Source: an uncultured beta proteobacterium (GTDB lineage Bacteria; Pseudomonadota; Gammaproteobacteria; Burkholderiales; Burkholderiaceae_C). From it: a DNA stretch of 37,867 bases. The stretch lies in assembly GCA_903924955.1 (NCBI GenBank), contig CAIYDK010000509.1, forward strand, positions 1 through 37,867. Reading direction: 5' to 3'. The notes under the pieces were generated by a model. The model made no database searches. It was not told the DNA's origin and saw nothing but the letters and a program-made list of their open reading frames with translations. This document shows positions 16,514 to 23,624 of the stretch, piece by piece (position 1 is the first letter of the stretch; the number at the start of each line of letters is the position of its first letter). The translations under genes were made by a program, and so were the position numbers.

Positions 16514-17314
16514 TTATGTTCGTTGGTTGGCGTACATTCCGGTTACGCGATCCATGACGATCAGCAGGTTCTCGCTGGCCTGGAAAACGTCGATCAGCGC
16601 TTTGGGCGTGCTCGACTCGGTAAGGGTTACCTTTTTCAATGCCGACTCAAAGAACAGCCACTGGCCGTCGGCGACTTTGAGGTCGTCTTCAATTTTTTGT
16701 GTGGTCTCGGGTGCCTTGTGCAGAAGGACCATGGCACCACTGAACTCGCTGCGTGCTTTCTCGATTTCGGCGCTGGCCGTTGCTGCATCAACCGGGAGCC
16801 TTGCCGCCATGAAATACATGGCCATGCGTTGACTCAGCATGCGTTGGCGCCCGGCAATATTGACCAGTTTTCCCAAGGGCTTGGCTTGCACCATCTCATA
16901 TTGCACCGTGCCTTGATGGGCCAGTGTCAGCACACCGGCGTTGAGCTGCAACATATTTGCAGCATTCTCGCGGGAGGGCGCGCTGCCTACCAATGCGGCT
17001 TTGTAGCCGTTCCAGGACGTTTCCAGTTTGGAGTAGGTGTCCTTGATGTCGGCCGATGAGGCATAGGATTTGAGCTCGACCAACTGGCGGTCAAACAGGG
17101 CCATTGATTTGTCCAGGGCGGCCTGTGCGGTGGATTTTTCGATGCCATGCACTAGCGCCAGCCAGGCCTTGCCCATGCGCTGGCTCAGCATACGCTGGCG
17201 CCCCGCCTTGTTGATGGCGTCGCCCAGGTCGGTGACCTGGGCATGCACGCTCAGCAGGGGCAGGCCGACGGCGGCAATCATCAATGTTCTACGGCTTAGC
17301 AGGCTTGGTTTCAT
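16514..17314 (-). CDS. Exported protein with two PilJ/NarX-type nitrate-sensing motifs
   Basis: Protein of 266 residues. The N-terminus (LLSRRTLMIAAVGLPLLSVHA-Q) looks like a twin-arginine (Tat) signal with cleavage after VHA. The mature part is all-helical and contains two copies of a PilJ/type IV pili chemotaxis transducer N-terminal module: INKAGRQRMLSQRM at residues 34-47 and VNIAGRQRMLSQRM at 151-164. These resemble the nitrate-binding P-box of NarX/NarQ (AINxAGxxRMxSyR, recalled from the family). No kinase, MCP or second membrane domain follows, so this would be a soluble periplasmic protein. Its position between nirB and nirD suggests a nitrate/nitrite-related role, which is inference. 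The spacer before it is AT-rich and may hold a weak internal promoter; GAGGA precedes the ATG. Confidence 0.85.
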   Translation of the reverse strand: MKPSLLSRRTLMIAAVGLPLLSVHAQVTDLGDAINKAGRQRMLSQRMGKAWLALVHGIEKSTAQAALDKSMALFDRQLVELKSYASSADIKDTYSKLETSWNGYKAALVGSAPSRENAANMLQLNAGVLTLAHQGTVQYEMVQAKPLGKLVNIAGRQRMLSQRMAMYFMAARLPVDAATASAEIEKARSEFSGAMVLLHKAPETTQKIEDDLKVADGQWLFFESALKKVTLTESSTPKALIDVFQASENLLIVMDRVTGMYANQRT

Positions 17315-17429
17315 GGCATCCTCAATTCAGAAAAGCGCCAGTGTCTCGCGGACGGGGTTTTTCAAAAATGGGGTAGTTAAAGAATTTCATAAAAACACAA
17401 CAATTGGTAACAAAGCGTCATGGAGGTGT

Positions 17430-19895
17430 TCAAGCGCCCAGTGCTTCGAACTGCCGGGTGTCCACTGCGGCTTCCTTGAAGTCAAACCACGGGTCAGGCT
17501 CTCCCTCGAGTGCCTGCTGCAATTGCACCCACAGTGTCTTGCGGCCTTTATGGTCATCCAGGATGCGCTTTTTGACGTAATCCAGGCCGACGCGGGCAAC
17601 AAAATGCACCGTGCGCTCCAGGTACCAGCCTTCCTGGCGGTAGAGCTGGCAGAAGGCACCGGTGTACTCCAGCACCTCAGCCGCCGTCTTGACCTTGACC
17701 AGGAAGTGGGCGACTTCGGTCTTGATGCCGCCGTTGCCGGCCACATACATTTCCCAGCCACTGTCCACACCGATGATGCCCACGTCCTTGATGCCGGCCT
17801 CGGCGCAGTTGCGCGGGCAGCCCGACACGGCGAACTTGACCTTGTGGGGTGCATACATTCCCACAAAAGCACGCTCCAGGTCCTTGCCCATCTGCGTGCT
17901 GTCCTGCGTACCCATGCGGCACCACTCACTGCCTACGCAGGTTTTCACCGTGCGCAGCGCCTTGGCGTAGGCGTGTCCGCTGGGCATGCCGATGTCCTTC
18001 CAGACGTTGACCAGGTCTTCCTTCTTCACACCCAGCAGGTCGATACGCTGGCCTCCGGTGACCTTGACGGTAGGAATTTTGTACTTGTCCACAGCGTCAG
18101 CAATGCGGCGCAATTCACTGGCCGTGGTTTCGCCGCCCCACATACGGGGAATGACGCTGTAGGTGCCGTCCTTCTGGATGTTGGCGTGACTGCGCTCGTT
18201 GATGAAGCGGCTTTGCGGGTCATCTTTTGCCTCTTTGGGCCAGGTGCTGATCAGGTAGTAGTTAACGGCAGGGCGGCACGATGCACATCCGTTGGGTGTC
18301 CTCCACTCCATGAACTGAAACACGCTGGCAATGGTCAGCAACGTGTTGGTGCGGATCGCGTCGCGCACGGCCTGGTGGCCATGGTCGGTGCAACTGCACA
18401 GGGCCTTGAGCTTGGGCGTGGCCGAGTAGTCGCCGCCGGCAGTGAACATCAGCAACTGCTCCACCAGGCCGGTGCAGGAGCCGCACGACGCGCTGGCCTT
18501 GGTGTGCTTGCGTACCTCGTCCAGCGTGAACAGCCCCTTTTCCTTGATGGCCTTGCAGATGGCGCCCTTGGTCACGCCATTGCAGCCGCACACCTCGGCG
18601 CTGTCAGGCATGGATGCGGCCTTGCAATGGCCTTCGTGGCCCACATCACCGATGTTGGACTCGCCGAACATCAGCTTGTCGCGGATGTCGCTTACGCTGC
18701 GCCCATCGCGTAACAGCTTGAAGTACCAGCTGCCGTCCACTGTGTCGCCATACAGACAGGCGCCGACCAGCTTGTCGTCCTTGATGACCAGCTTTTTGTA
18801 GACACCGCCATAGGGGTCGCTCATGATCAGTTCTTCGGTGCCTTCGCCCCCCGTGAAATCGCCCGCGCTGAACAGGTCAATACCGGTGACCTTGAGCTTG
18901 GTCGACGTGAGGGAACCTTTGTACTGGCCAATGCCGAACTGTGCCAGGTGGTTGGCTGCGACCTTAGCCTGTTCAAACAGCGGCGCGACCAGACCGTAGG
19001 CAATGCCACGGTGGGCCGCACATTCTCCAACCGAGTAAATGCGCGCATCGGTGGTGGTCTGCATGGTGTCGTTGACCACAATACCCTTGTTGCAGTGCAG
19101 GCGCATGCTTTCCGCCAACTGGGTATTGGGGCGAATGCCCACCGCCATCACCACCAGGTCGGCGGCAACGCAAGTGCCGTCCTTGAATTGGATGGATTGG
19201 ACGCGGCCACCTTTGCCATCGCAGGCGTTGCCGACCAGCGCTTGCGTTTGCGCGCCCATCAAAAACTTCAGGCCGCGGTCTTCGAGCGACTTTTGCAGCA
19301 TCTTGCCAGCCACGGTGTCCAACTGGCGTTCCATCAGCGTGGGCATCACGTGCACGACGGTCACGTTCATGCCACGCAGCATCAGGCCATTGGCCGCTTC
19401 GAGGCCCAGCAGGCCACCACCGATGACGACGGCGTTCCTGTACCGCTTCGACGCGTCAATCATGGCCTCGGTGTCTGCAATGTCGCGGTAGGCAATGACG
19501 CCTTCGAGCTCTTTGCCGGGAACGGGCAGGATAAAGGGGTTGGAGCCGGTGCACAGTAGCAGGCGGTCGTACGCGGACTCGGTGCCGTCGTTGGCGCGCA
19601 CGATGCGCTTGATGCGGTCGACTTCGACTACTTTTTTTCCGGCGTGCAGGGTGATGTGGTTGTCTTTGTACCAGTCCCAGGAGTTGAGCACGATCTCGTC
19701 AAGGGTCTGTTCGCCGGCCAGCACCGGCGAGAGCAAAATACGGTTGTAGTTGGGGTGTGGCTCAGCGCCAAATACGGTGACGTCGTAGAGTTCGGGGGCA
19801 ATCTTCAGTAGCTCTTCTAGAGTGCGCACACCCGCCATGCCATTGCCGACCATGACGAGCTTCTGTTTTGTTTTGACTTGCATGTCCATGGTCAT
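17430..19895 (-). CDS. nirB: Nitrite reductase (NADH) large subunit
   Basis: Cytoplasmic enzyme of 821 residues that reduces nitrite to ammonium with NAD(P)H. The N-terminal half is an FAD/NAD(P) pyridine-nucleotide reductase (VGNGMAGVRTLEELL; second motif VIGGGLLGLEAANGL). Next is a BFD-like [2Fe-2S] region with CGCNGVTKGAIC and ASCGSCTG. The C-terminal part is the sulfite/nitrite reductase domain with siroheme/[4Fe-4S] ligands in CVGSEWC and SGCPRNCAEAG (Cys near 693 and 697). The length is usual for NirB. The start overlaps the nrtD stop (ATGA) and has AAGG upstream. It needs siroheme, made via CobA. Confidence 0.95.
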   Translation of the reverse strand: MTMDMQVKTKQKLVMVGNGMAGVRTLEELLKIAPELYDVTVFGAEPHPNYNRILLSPVLAGEQTLDEIVLNSWDWYKDNHITLHAGKKVVEVDRIKRIVRANDGTESAYDRLLLCTGSNPFILPVPGKELEGVIAYRDIADTEAMIDASKRYRNAVVIGGGLLGLEAANGLMLRGMNVTVVHVMPTLMERQLDTVAGKMLQKSLEDRGLKFLMGAQTQALVGNACDGKGGRVQSIQFKDGTCVAADLVVMAVGIRPNTQLAESMRLHCNKGIVVNDTMQTTTDARIYSVGECAAHRGIAYGLVAPLFEQAKVAANHLAQFGIGQYKGSLTSTKLKVTGIDLFSAGDFTGGEGTEELIMSDPYGGVYKKLVIKDDKLVGACLYGDTVDGSWYFKLLRDGRSVSDIRDKLMFGESNIGDVGHEGHCKAASMPDSAEVCGCNGVTKGAICKAIKEKGLFTLDEVRKHTKASASCGSCTGLVEQLLMFTAGGDYSATPKLKALCSCTDHGHQAVRDAIRTNTLLTIASVFQFMEWRTPNGCASCRPAVNYYLISTWPKEAKDDPQSRFINERSHANIQKDGTYSVIPRMWGGETTASELRRIADAVDKYKIPTVKVTGGQRIDLLGVKKEDLVNVWKDIGMPSGHAYAKALRTVKTCVGSEWCRMGTQDSTQMGKDLERAFVGMYAPHKVKFAVSGCPRNCAEAGIKDVGIIGVDSGWEMYVAGNGGIKTEVAHFLVKVKTAAEVLEYTGAFCQLYRQEGWYLERTVHFVARVGLDYVKKRILDDHKGRKTLWVQLQQALEGEPDPWFDFKEAAVDTRQFEALGA

Positions 19896-20719
19896 GCCGC
19901 CTTTTCTACGTGGGCTTGCCGTGTGTACAGAAAGTCGATCACGGCCTTGCGGTAACCCAGGTATTGCGCACTGTCAGCCAGCGCTACGCGGTTGCGGGGA
20001 CGGGCTAGATCCACATGCAGCACTTCGCCAATGGTTGCAGCAGGTCCGTTGGTCAGCATCACGATCTTGTCGGACAGCAGCACGGCCTCATCTACGTCGT
20101 GCGTCACCATCACCACGGTGCTGTGGGTGCGCGCCACGATGTCAAGCAACTCGTCTTGCAACTTGGCGCGTGTCAATGCGTCCAGCGCACCAAAGGGTTC
20201 ATCCATCAGCAGGACCTTGGGTTCCATGGCGAGGGCCCGAGCAATGCCCACGCGTTGCTTCATGCCTCCGGAGATTTCGCCAGGGCGCTTTTGGGCAGCC
20301 GGCGTCAGGCCCACCAAGGCCAGCGCGGCATCGGTGCGCGCCATGAGTTGCGCTTTGTTCTCAGATGGTGCGCCGGTGCTCCTGGATGCTGCACCAAAGA
20401 CGCGCTCCACACCCAGGTAAACGTTCTCAAAGCAGCTCAGCCAGGGCAGCAGGGAATGGTTCTGGAAAACCACTGCGCGTTCTGGGCCCGGGCCTGCGAT
20501 CTCGCGGTTGGCGCAGAGCAGGGTGCCTGCGGTGGGCAGGGTCAGTCCGGCAATCAGGTTCAACAAGGTTGATTTGCCGCAACCGGAGTGGCCGATCAGG
20601 GTCACGAATTCGCCCTTTGCCACGGTCAGGTTGACTTCGCGCAACGCGGGGAAAAAGCCTTTGCGGGTTCTGAAGGTTTGTTCAACGTTCTGGATATCGA
20701 TGTATTTCAAGTTGGTCAT
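19892..20719 (-). CDS. nrtD: Nitrate ABC transporter ATP-binding protein
   Basis: Protein of 275 residues, an ABC ATPase of the nitrate/sulfonate/taurine class. Walker A is GHSGCGKST near residue 43, followed by the Q-loop (VFQNHSLLPWLS), the signature ISGGMKQRV, Walker B VLLMDEPFGALD and the switch histidine in VTHDVDEA. It energises NrtB for uptake of nitrate (or nitrite/cyanate) and lacks the C-terminal binding-protein-like fusion of cyanobacterial NrtC. It overlaps nrtB upstream and nirB downstream by four bases each, so the three genes are translationally coupled. GAGGTG about seven bases before ATG supports the start. Confidence 0.92.
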   Translation of the reverse strand: MTNLKYIDIQNVEQTFRTRKGFFPALREVNLTVAKGEFVTLIGHSGCGKSTLLNLIAGLTLPTAGTLLCANREIAGPGPERAVVFQNHSLLPWLSCFENVYLGVERVFGAASRSTGAPSENKAQLMARTDAALALVGLTPAAQKRPGEISGGMKQRVGIARALAMEPKVLLMDEPFGALDALTRAKLQDELLDIVARTHSTVVMVTHDVDEAVLLSDKIVMLTNGPAATIGEVLHVDLARPRNRVALADSAQYLGYRKAVIDFLYTRQAHVEKAA

Positions 20720-21666
20720 GACTTCACCTCTTCAAACGTAAATGCGGTGGCGATTTTGATCAGGGCGTATTCCAGTACCAGGCCCACAATGCCAATCACG
20801 AAGATGGCAATGATGATGTTCTTGACGTTGAGGTTGTTCCACTCGTCCCACACCCAAAAGCCGATGCCCACGCCGCCCGTTAGCATCTCGGCGGCCACGA
20901 TCACCAGCCAGGCGGTGCCCACGGCCAGGCGCACGCCGGTCAACATATAGGGCAGCACGGCGGGGAACAGGATTTTGGTGACGATCTTCCACTCGGAAAG
21001 GTTCAGCACACGCGCCACATTCATGTAGTCCTGGGGTACACGCTGCACACCGACCGCGGTATTGATGACCATGGGCCAGATGGAGCAGATGAAGATGGTC
21101 CAGATGGCCGCCGGGTTGGCTCCCTTGAATACCATCAGACCAATCGGTAGCCAGGCCAGTGGGGACACCGGACGCAGCAGGCTGATCAGCGGGTTGAACA
21201 TGCGGCCGAGAAATTCGAAGCGGCCAATTGCAAAACCAGCCGGTATGCCCACGGCTGCCGCCAGGCCAAAGCCTATTGCCACGCGCTCCAATGACATCAG
21301 CACATTCCAGCCCACGCCCTGGTCGTTGGGCCCCTTGCGGTAGAACGGATCGCTGAACAGCACCACGGCCTGCTTCCAGGTTTCCCATGGGCTGGGAATG
21401 TTGCTGGCCGTGCTGATGCTGACTACGGCCCAGATGCCGATGAGCAGGCACAGGCCCAACAAGGGCGGCAACACTGCCATCACCAGGCCGCGCCAGTCGC
21501 GCGGGGAGCGTACCGCAGTCGATGCGGAGGTCATCACCGTCTGGGTCGAGGAATCCAAGGCTTTTAGGCCGATAGCCCCCGTGGAATGTGCGTGGGCAGC
21601 TTCTTTTTTCATAGCAATTCTATCGGTCGCCGCGGCCAAGGGGGAGTGGAAAACTGCGCTTACCAT
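20716..21666 (-). CDS. nrtB: Nitrate ABC transporter permease
   Basis: Inner-membrane permease of 316 residues with about six to seven membrane segments. The family EAA loop is recognisable around RVPQDYMNVARVLNLSEWKIVTKILFPAVLPYM. The ORF track begins at 21738, but ATG 21666 has AAGGAG at good spacing and begins after the nrtA stop, so it was chosen. The first 60 residues are a polar extension before the first membrane helix (PPLLGLCLLIGIWAVV). Part of that extension (AMKKEAAHAHSTGAIGLK) is encoded by a copy of the dispersed repeat in sense orientation. It lies 10 bases after nrtA and overlaps nrtD by ATGA. Confidence 0.92.
   Translation of the reverse strand: MVSAVFHSPLAAATDRIAMKKEAAHAHSTGAIGLKALDSSTQTVMTSASTAVRSPRDWRGLVMAVLPPLLGLCLLIGIWAVVSISTASNIPSPWETWKQAVVLFSDPFYRKGPNDQGVGWNVLMSLERVAIGFGLAAAVGIPAGFAIGRFEFLGRMFNPLISLLRPVSPLAWLPIGLMVFKGANPAAIWTIFICSIWPMVINTAVGVQRVPQDYMNVARVLNLSEWKIVTKILFPAVLPYMLTGVRLAVGTAWLVIVAAEMLTGGVGIGFWVWDEWNNLNVKNIIIAIFVIGIVGLVLEYALIKIATAFTFEEVKS
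21562..21620 (-). repeat. Dispersed short repeat, copy 5 (inside nrtB 5' region)
   Basis: Minus strand reads AATTGCTATGAAAAAAGAAG, then CTGCCCACGCACATTCCAC, then GGGGGCTATCGGCC. The skeleton GCTAT..AGCTGC..CGCACATT..GGGGGCTA..GGCC matches the family. It is read in sense within the cytoplasmic N-terminal extension of the permease. Confidence 0.6.
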
Positions 21667-21676
21667 GGTGAGCTCC

Positions 21677-22933
21677 TTAGGCTTTGATCTTGAAACCGTC
21701 GGCGTACTTCTTGGGATCTTTGCCGTCCCACACCACACCGTCCATGAACTTGGCCGAGCGCATCGCGTCCTTCGGAATCGGGGCCTTGGCAGCAGTGGCG
21801 GCCTGCTTGTAAATGTCGACCTGGTTGATCTGCTTGGCCACTGCCAGGTAGTCGGGGTGGTCTTTGAGCAAGCCCCAGCGCTTGTGCTGGGTCATGAACC
21901 ACATGCCGTCGGACAAATAGGGGAAGGTGACTGTGCCTTCGTTGAAAAACTTCATGTGGTTGGGGTCGTCCCAGGTTCTGCCCATGCCGTTCTGGTAGCG
22001 CCCCAGGATGCGCTGGTTGATCGCGTCGACGCTGGTGTTGACATAGCTCTTGTCGGCAATGGTTTCAGCCATTTTGTTTTTGTTGGACAGACTGGCGTCA
22101 ATCCACTGGCCGGCCTCAATGATGGCGGCTGTCACCGCGCGGGCCGTGTTGGGGTATTTTTTGACGAAATCGCCTGTGGTGCCCAGCACCTTTTCGGGGT
22201 GATCTTTCCAGATGTCTTGCGTAGTCGCGGCCGTCACGCCAATGCCGTCAATGATGGCTCTGTGGTTCCAGGGTTCGCCCACGCAGTAGCCATCCATGTT
22301 GCCCACACGCATGTTGGCCACCATTTGCGGAGGTGGTACCGTGATGACCTTGGCGTCCGTCATGGGGTTGATGCCGTTTGCCGCCAGCCAGTAGTACAGC
22401 CACATGGCATGGGTGCCGGTGGGGAAGGTTTGGGCGAAGGTGTAGTCCTGACCCGGCGGGCGCTTTTCGGCGGCCATCAATTTTGCAAGGCCGGCACCGT
22501 CCACCGCACCCTTGTCGGCGAGCTTTTTCGACAGGGTGATTGCCTGGCCATTCTGGTTCAGGGTCATCAGCACAGCCATGTCCTTTTTGGGGCCGCTGAT
22601 GCCGAGGTGCACACCGTAGATCAGGCCGTAGAGCGCGTGGGCAAAGTCCAGCTCGCCGTTGACCAGTTTGTCGCGCACGCCGGCCCAGGAGGCTTCCTTG
22701 CTGGGAATGATCTTGACCCCGTATTTCTTGTCAAAACCCAACACGCAGGCCATGACCACGCTGGCGCAGTCAGTCAAAGGGATGAATCCGATCTTGACCT
22801 CGGCCTTCTCCGGTGCGTCGGAGCCAGCGGCATAGACCGCTGCACGCAATGCTGGGTTGATGCCGATGGCGCCCACGGCAGCCGACTGAAGCACCGAGCG
22901 GCGGCTGAGCTTATTGTTTAAAAGGTTGGTCAT
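21677..22933 (-). CDS. nrtA: Nitrate ABC transporter substrate-binding protein
   Basis: Periplasmic nitrate-binding protein of 418 residues in the NrtA/CmpA family. The N-terminus NNKLSRRSVLQSAAVGAIG is a twin-arginine signal. The mature part starts near KVKIGFIPLTDCASVVMA (family phrase; EVKIGFIPLTDC is what is seen) and contains the conserved FPTGTHAMWLYYWLA and GYCVGEPWNHRAI. Three ATGs are in frame (23008 side, 22942, 22933); 22933 was chosen because GAAGGA lies seven to eight bases upstream, while it abuts the 22942 ATG. It is the first gene of the nitrate operon, preceded by a sigma-54 promoter and an ANTAR-type leader. No separate, signal-less NasS paralogue is present. Confidence 0.92.
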   Translation of the reverse strand: MTNLLNNKLSRRSVLQSAAVGAIGINPALRAAVYAAGSDAPEKAEVKIGFIPLTDCASVVMACVLGFDKKYGVKIIPSKEASWAGVRDKLVNGELDFAHALYGLIYGVHLGISGPKKDMAVLMTLNQNGQAITLSKKLADKGAVDGAGLAKLMAAEKRPPGQDYTFAQTFPTGTHAMWLYYWLAANGINPMTDAKVITVPPPQMVANMRVGNMDGYCVGEPWNHRAIIDGIGVTAATTQDIWKDHPEKVLGTTGDFVKKYPNTARAVTAAIIEAGQWIDASLSNKNKMAETIADKSYVNTSVDAINQRILGRYQNGMGRTWDDPNHMKFFNEGTVTFPYLSDGMWFMTQHKRWGLLKDHPDYLAVAKQINQVDIYKQAATAAKAPIPKDAMRSAKFMDGVVWDGKDPKKYADGFKIKA

Positions 22934-22972
22934 GGCATACATCCTTCGTAAAGTTGACGACTGCAAACGAGA

Positions 22973-23033
22973 AAAGGCGTCCTCACGCTGCGGGGACTTG
23001 TCGGGCAAGTCGTGTACAGGTGGGGACGCCTTT
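22973..23033 (-). terminator. Intrinsic terminator (attenuator) in nrtA leader
   Basis: On the minus strand AAAGGCGTCC (23033-23024) pairs perfectly with GGACGCCTTT (22982-22973), followed by TTTTCTCGTTT. An inner hairpin GACTTG-CCCGA-CAAGTC sits in the loop. The 5' arm shares bases with the ANTAR hairpin P2, so the two structures exclude each other. It lies 40 bases before the nrtA ATG. Confidence 0.82.
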
Positions 23034-23067
23034 GTCCGGGAGAGCTGGCTTCACCCGCCGTTGGGTG
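23024..23067 (-). promoter_or_regulatory. ANTAR (NasT) two-hairpin RNA target
   Basis: P1 is CACCC-AACGGC-GGGTG (23067-23052), enclosed by an outer CTGGC/GCCAG stem. P2 is GGAC-AAAGGC-GTCC (23037-23024). Both have six-base loops with A at position 1 and G at position 4, the recognised signature of ANTAR-protein targets. Fourteen bases separate them. Binding of NasT would stabilise P2 and block the terminator. The sequence match is direct; the mechanism is inferred from the family. Confidence 0.85.
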
Positions 23068-23106
23068 GTGCCAGTCGTGACCTTCATTGGTCTCGTTTGG
23101 ATATAC

Positions 23107-23121
23107 GCAATGAACGTGCCA
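23107..23121 (-). promoter_or_regulatory. Sigma-54 (RpoN) promoter of the nitrate operon
   Basis: Minus strand reads TGGCACGTTCATTGC, matching the -24/-12 consensus TGGCACG-N4-TTGC at every fixed position. Transcription would start near 23095, giving a leader of about 162 nt before nrtA. A nitrogen-regulated operon is the expected place for such a promoter. Confidence 0.88.
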
Positions 23122-23138
23122 ACAAATTCTTGCCTTGC

Positions 23139-23200
23139 CGCACCGGTTTTGTGCATTGCACCCACTACATGTCGTGCCTAAAGAAATGCACCAACGTGCC
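23139..23200 (-). promoter_or_regulatory. Candidate NtrC binding sites
   Basis: CGCAC-N7-GTGCA at 23139-23155 matches the NtrC layout (TGCAC-N7-GTGCA) apart from the first base. Further TGCAC and GTGCC half-sites occur at 23157-23178 and 23187-23200 (TGCACCAACGTGCC). They lie about 45-105 bases upstream of the predicted sigma-54 start. This is closer than many NtrC enhancers, so the assignment is tentative. They would also overlap the promoter of the divergent small gene. Confidence 0.55.
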
Positions 23201-23212
23201 GAAAAATAAGCT

Positions 23213-23587
23213 ATGCAAACCGAATCGTCCAAAGCAAGAACCAACCGCTGTGTTCCGGTCGAGCAGTGGCCAGAATCACTGGAGCTGCTGCGCTATCTTG
23301 CCATCCAAAAAAATCCCTTGTCGGTTAGGGATTTGTCTCACGAAGTGAGCGCTCCGGAGATCTCCACACGCAATCGACTGGCTCGACTGGAGGCTGAAGG
23401 TGCGGTGAGTGCATCGCGTGCCACTTCTATCCTGGGTCCTGGCAAACAGGTGGTATGCGCGCATTACGTCATCACGCAGTACGGCAGGGATTGCGCGGGC
23501 CTGCGCTCGCAGGCCACGGAAAATGCACCACGTCCGTGCGTTAACAGCGTCTTCGCGTTGGCGAAGGCGATGAATCTCGGGTTCTGA
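23213..23587 (+). CDS. Small winged-helix-like protein of unknown function
   Basis: Protein of 124 residues that I do not recognise as a named family. Residues about 20-95 look like a winged helix-turn-helix: a first helix LELLRYLAIQ, then PLSVRDLSHEV and APEISTRNRLARLEAEGAV resembling helices 2 and 3, followed by a possible wing (ILGPGKQVVCAHYVITQYG). This is similar in layout to MarR- or ArsR-like DNA readers. It is transcribed divergently from the nitrate operon, starts about 90 bases upstream of its sigma-54 promoter and converges on nasT, so a regulatory role in nitrate assimilation is plausible but unproven. No clear Shine-Dalgarno precedes the ATG. Confidence 0.65.
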   Translation: MQTESSKARTNRCVPVEQWPESLELLRYLAIQKNPLSVRDLSHEVSAPEISTRNRLARLEAEGAVSASRATSILGPGKQVVCAHYVITQYGRDCAGLRSQATENAPRPCVNSVFALAKAMNLGF

Positions 23588-23624
23588 AATTCAGACATTC
23601 CGATTCCACCGCCCTCAGGTGCGG

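Noticed and set aside
17070-18713. 547-residue plus-strand ORF opposite nirB
   Set aside because: Antisense shadow of a high-GC coding region; the translation shows no family features, while nirB on the other strand is unambiguous.
20716-21738. nrtB start at 21738 as in the ORF track
   Set aside because: It would begin inside nrtA; ATG 21666 has AAGGAG at correct spacing.
21398-22921. 507-residue plus-strand ORF opposite nrtB/nrtA
   Set aside because: His/Val/Gly-rich shadow translation with no domain; the minus-strand transporter genes explain the region.
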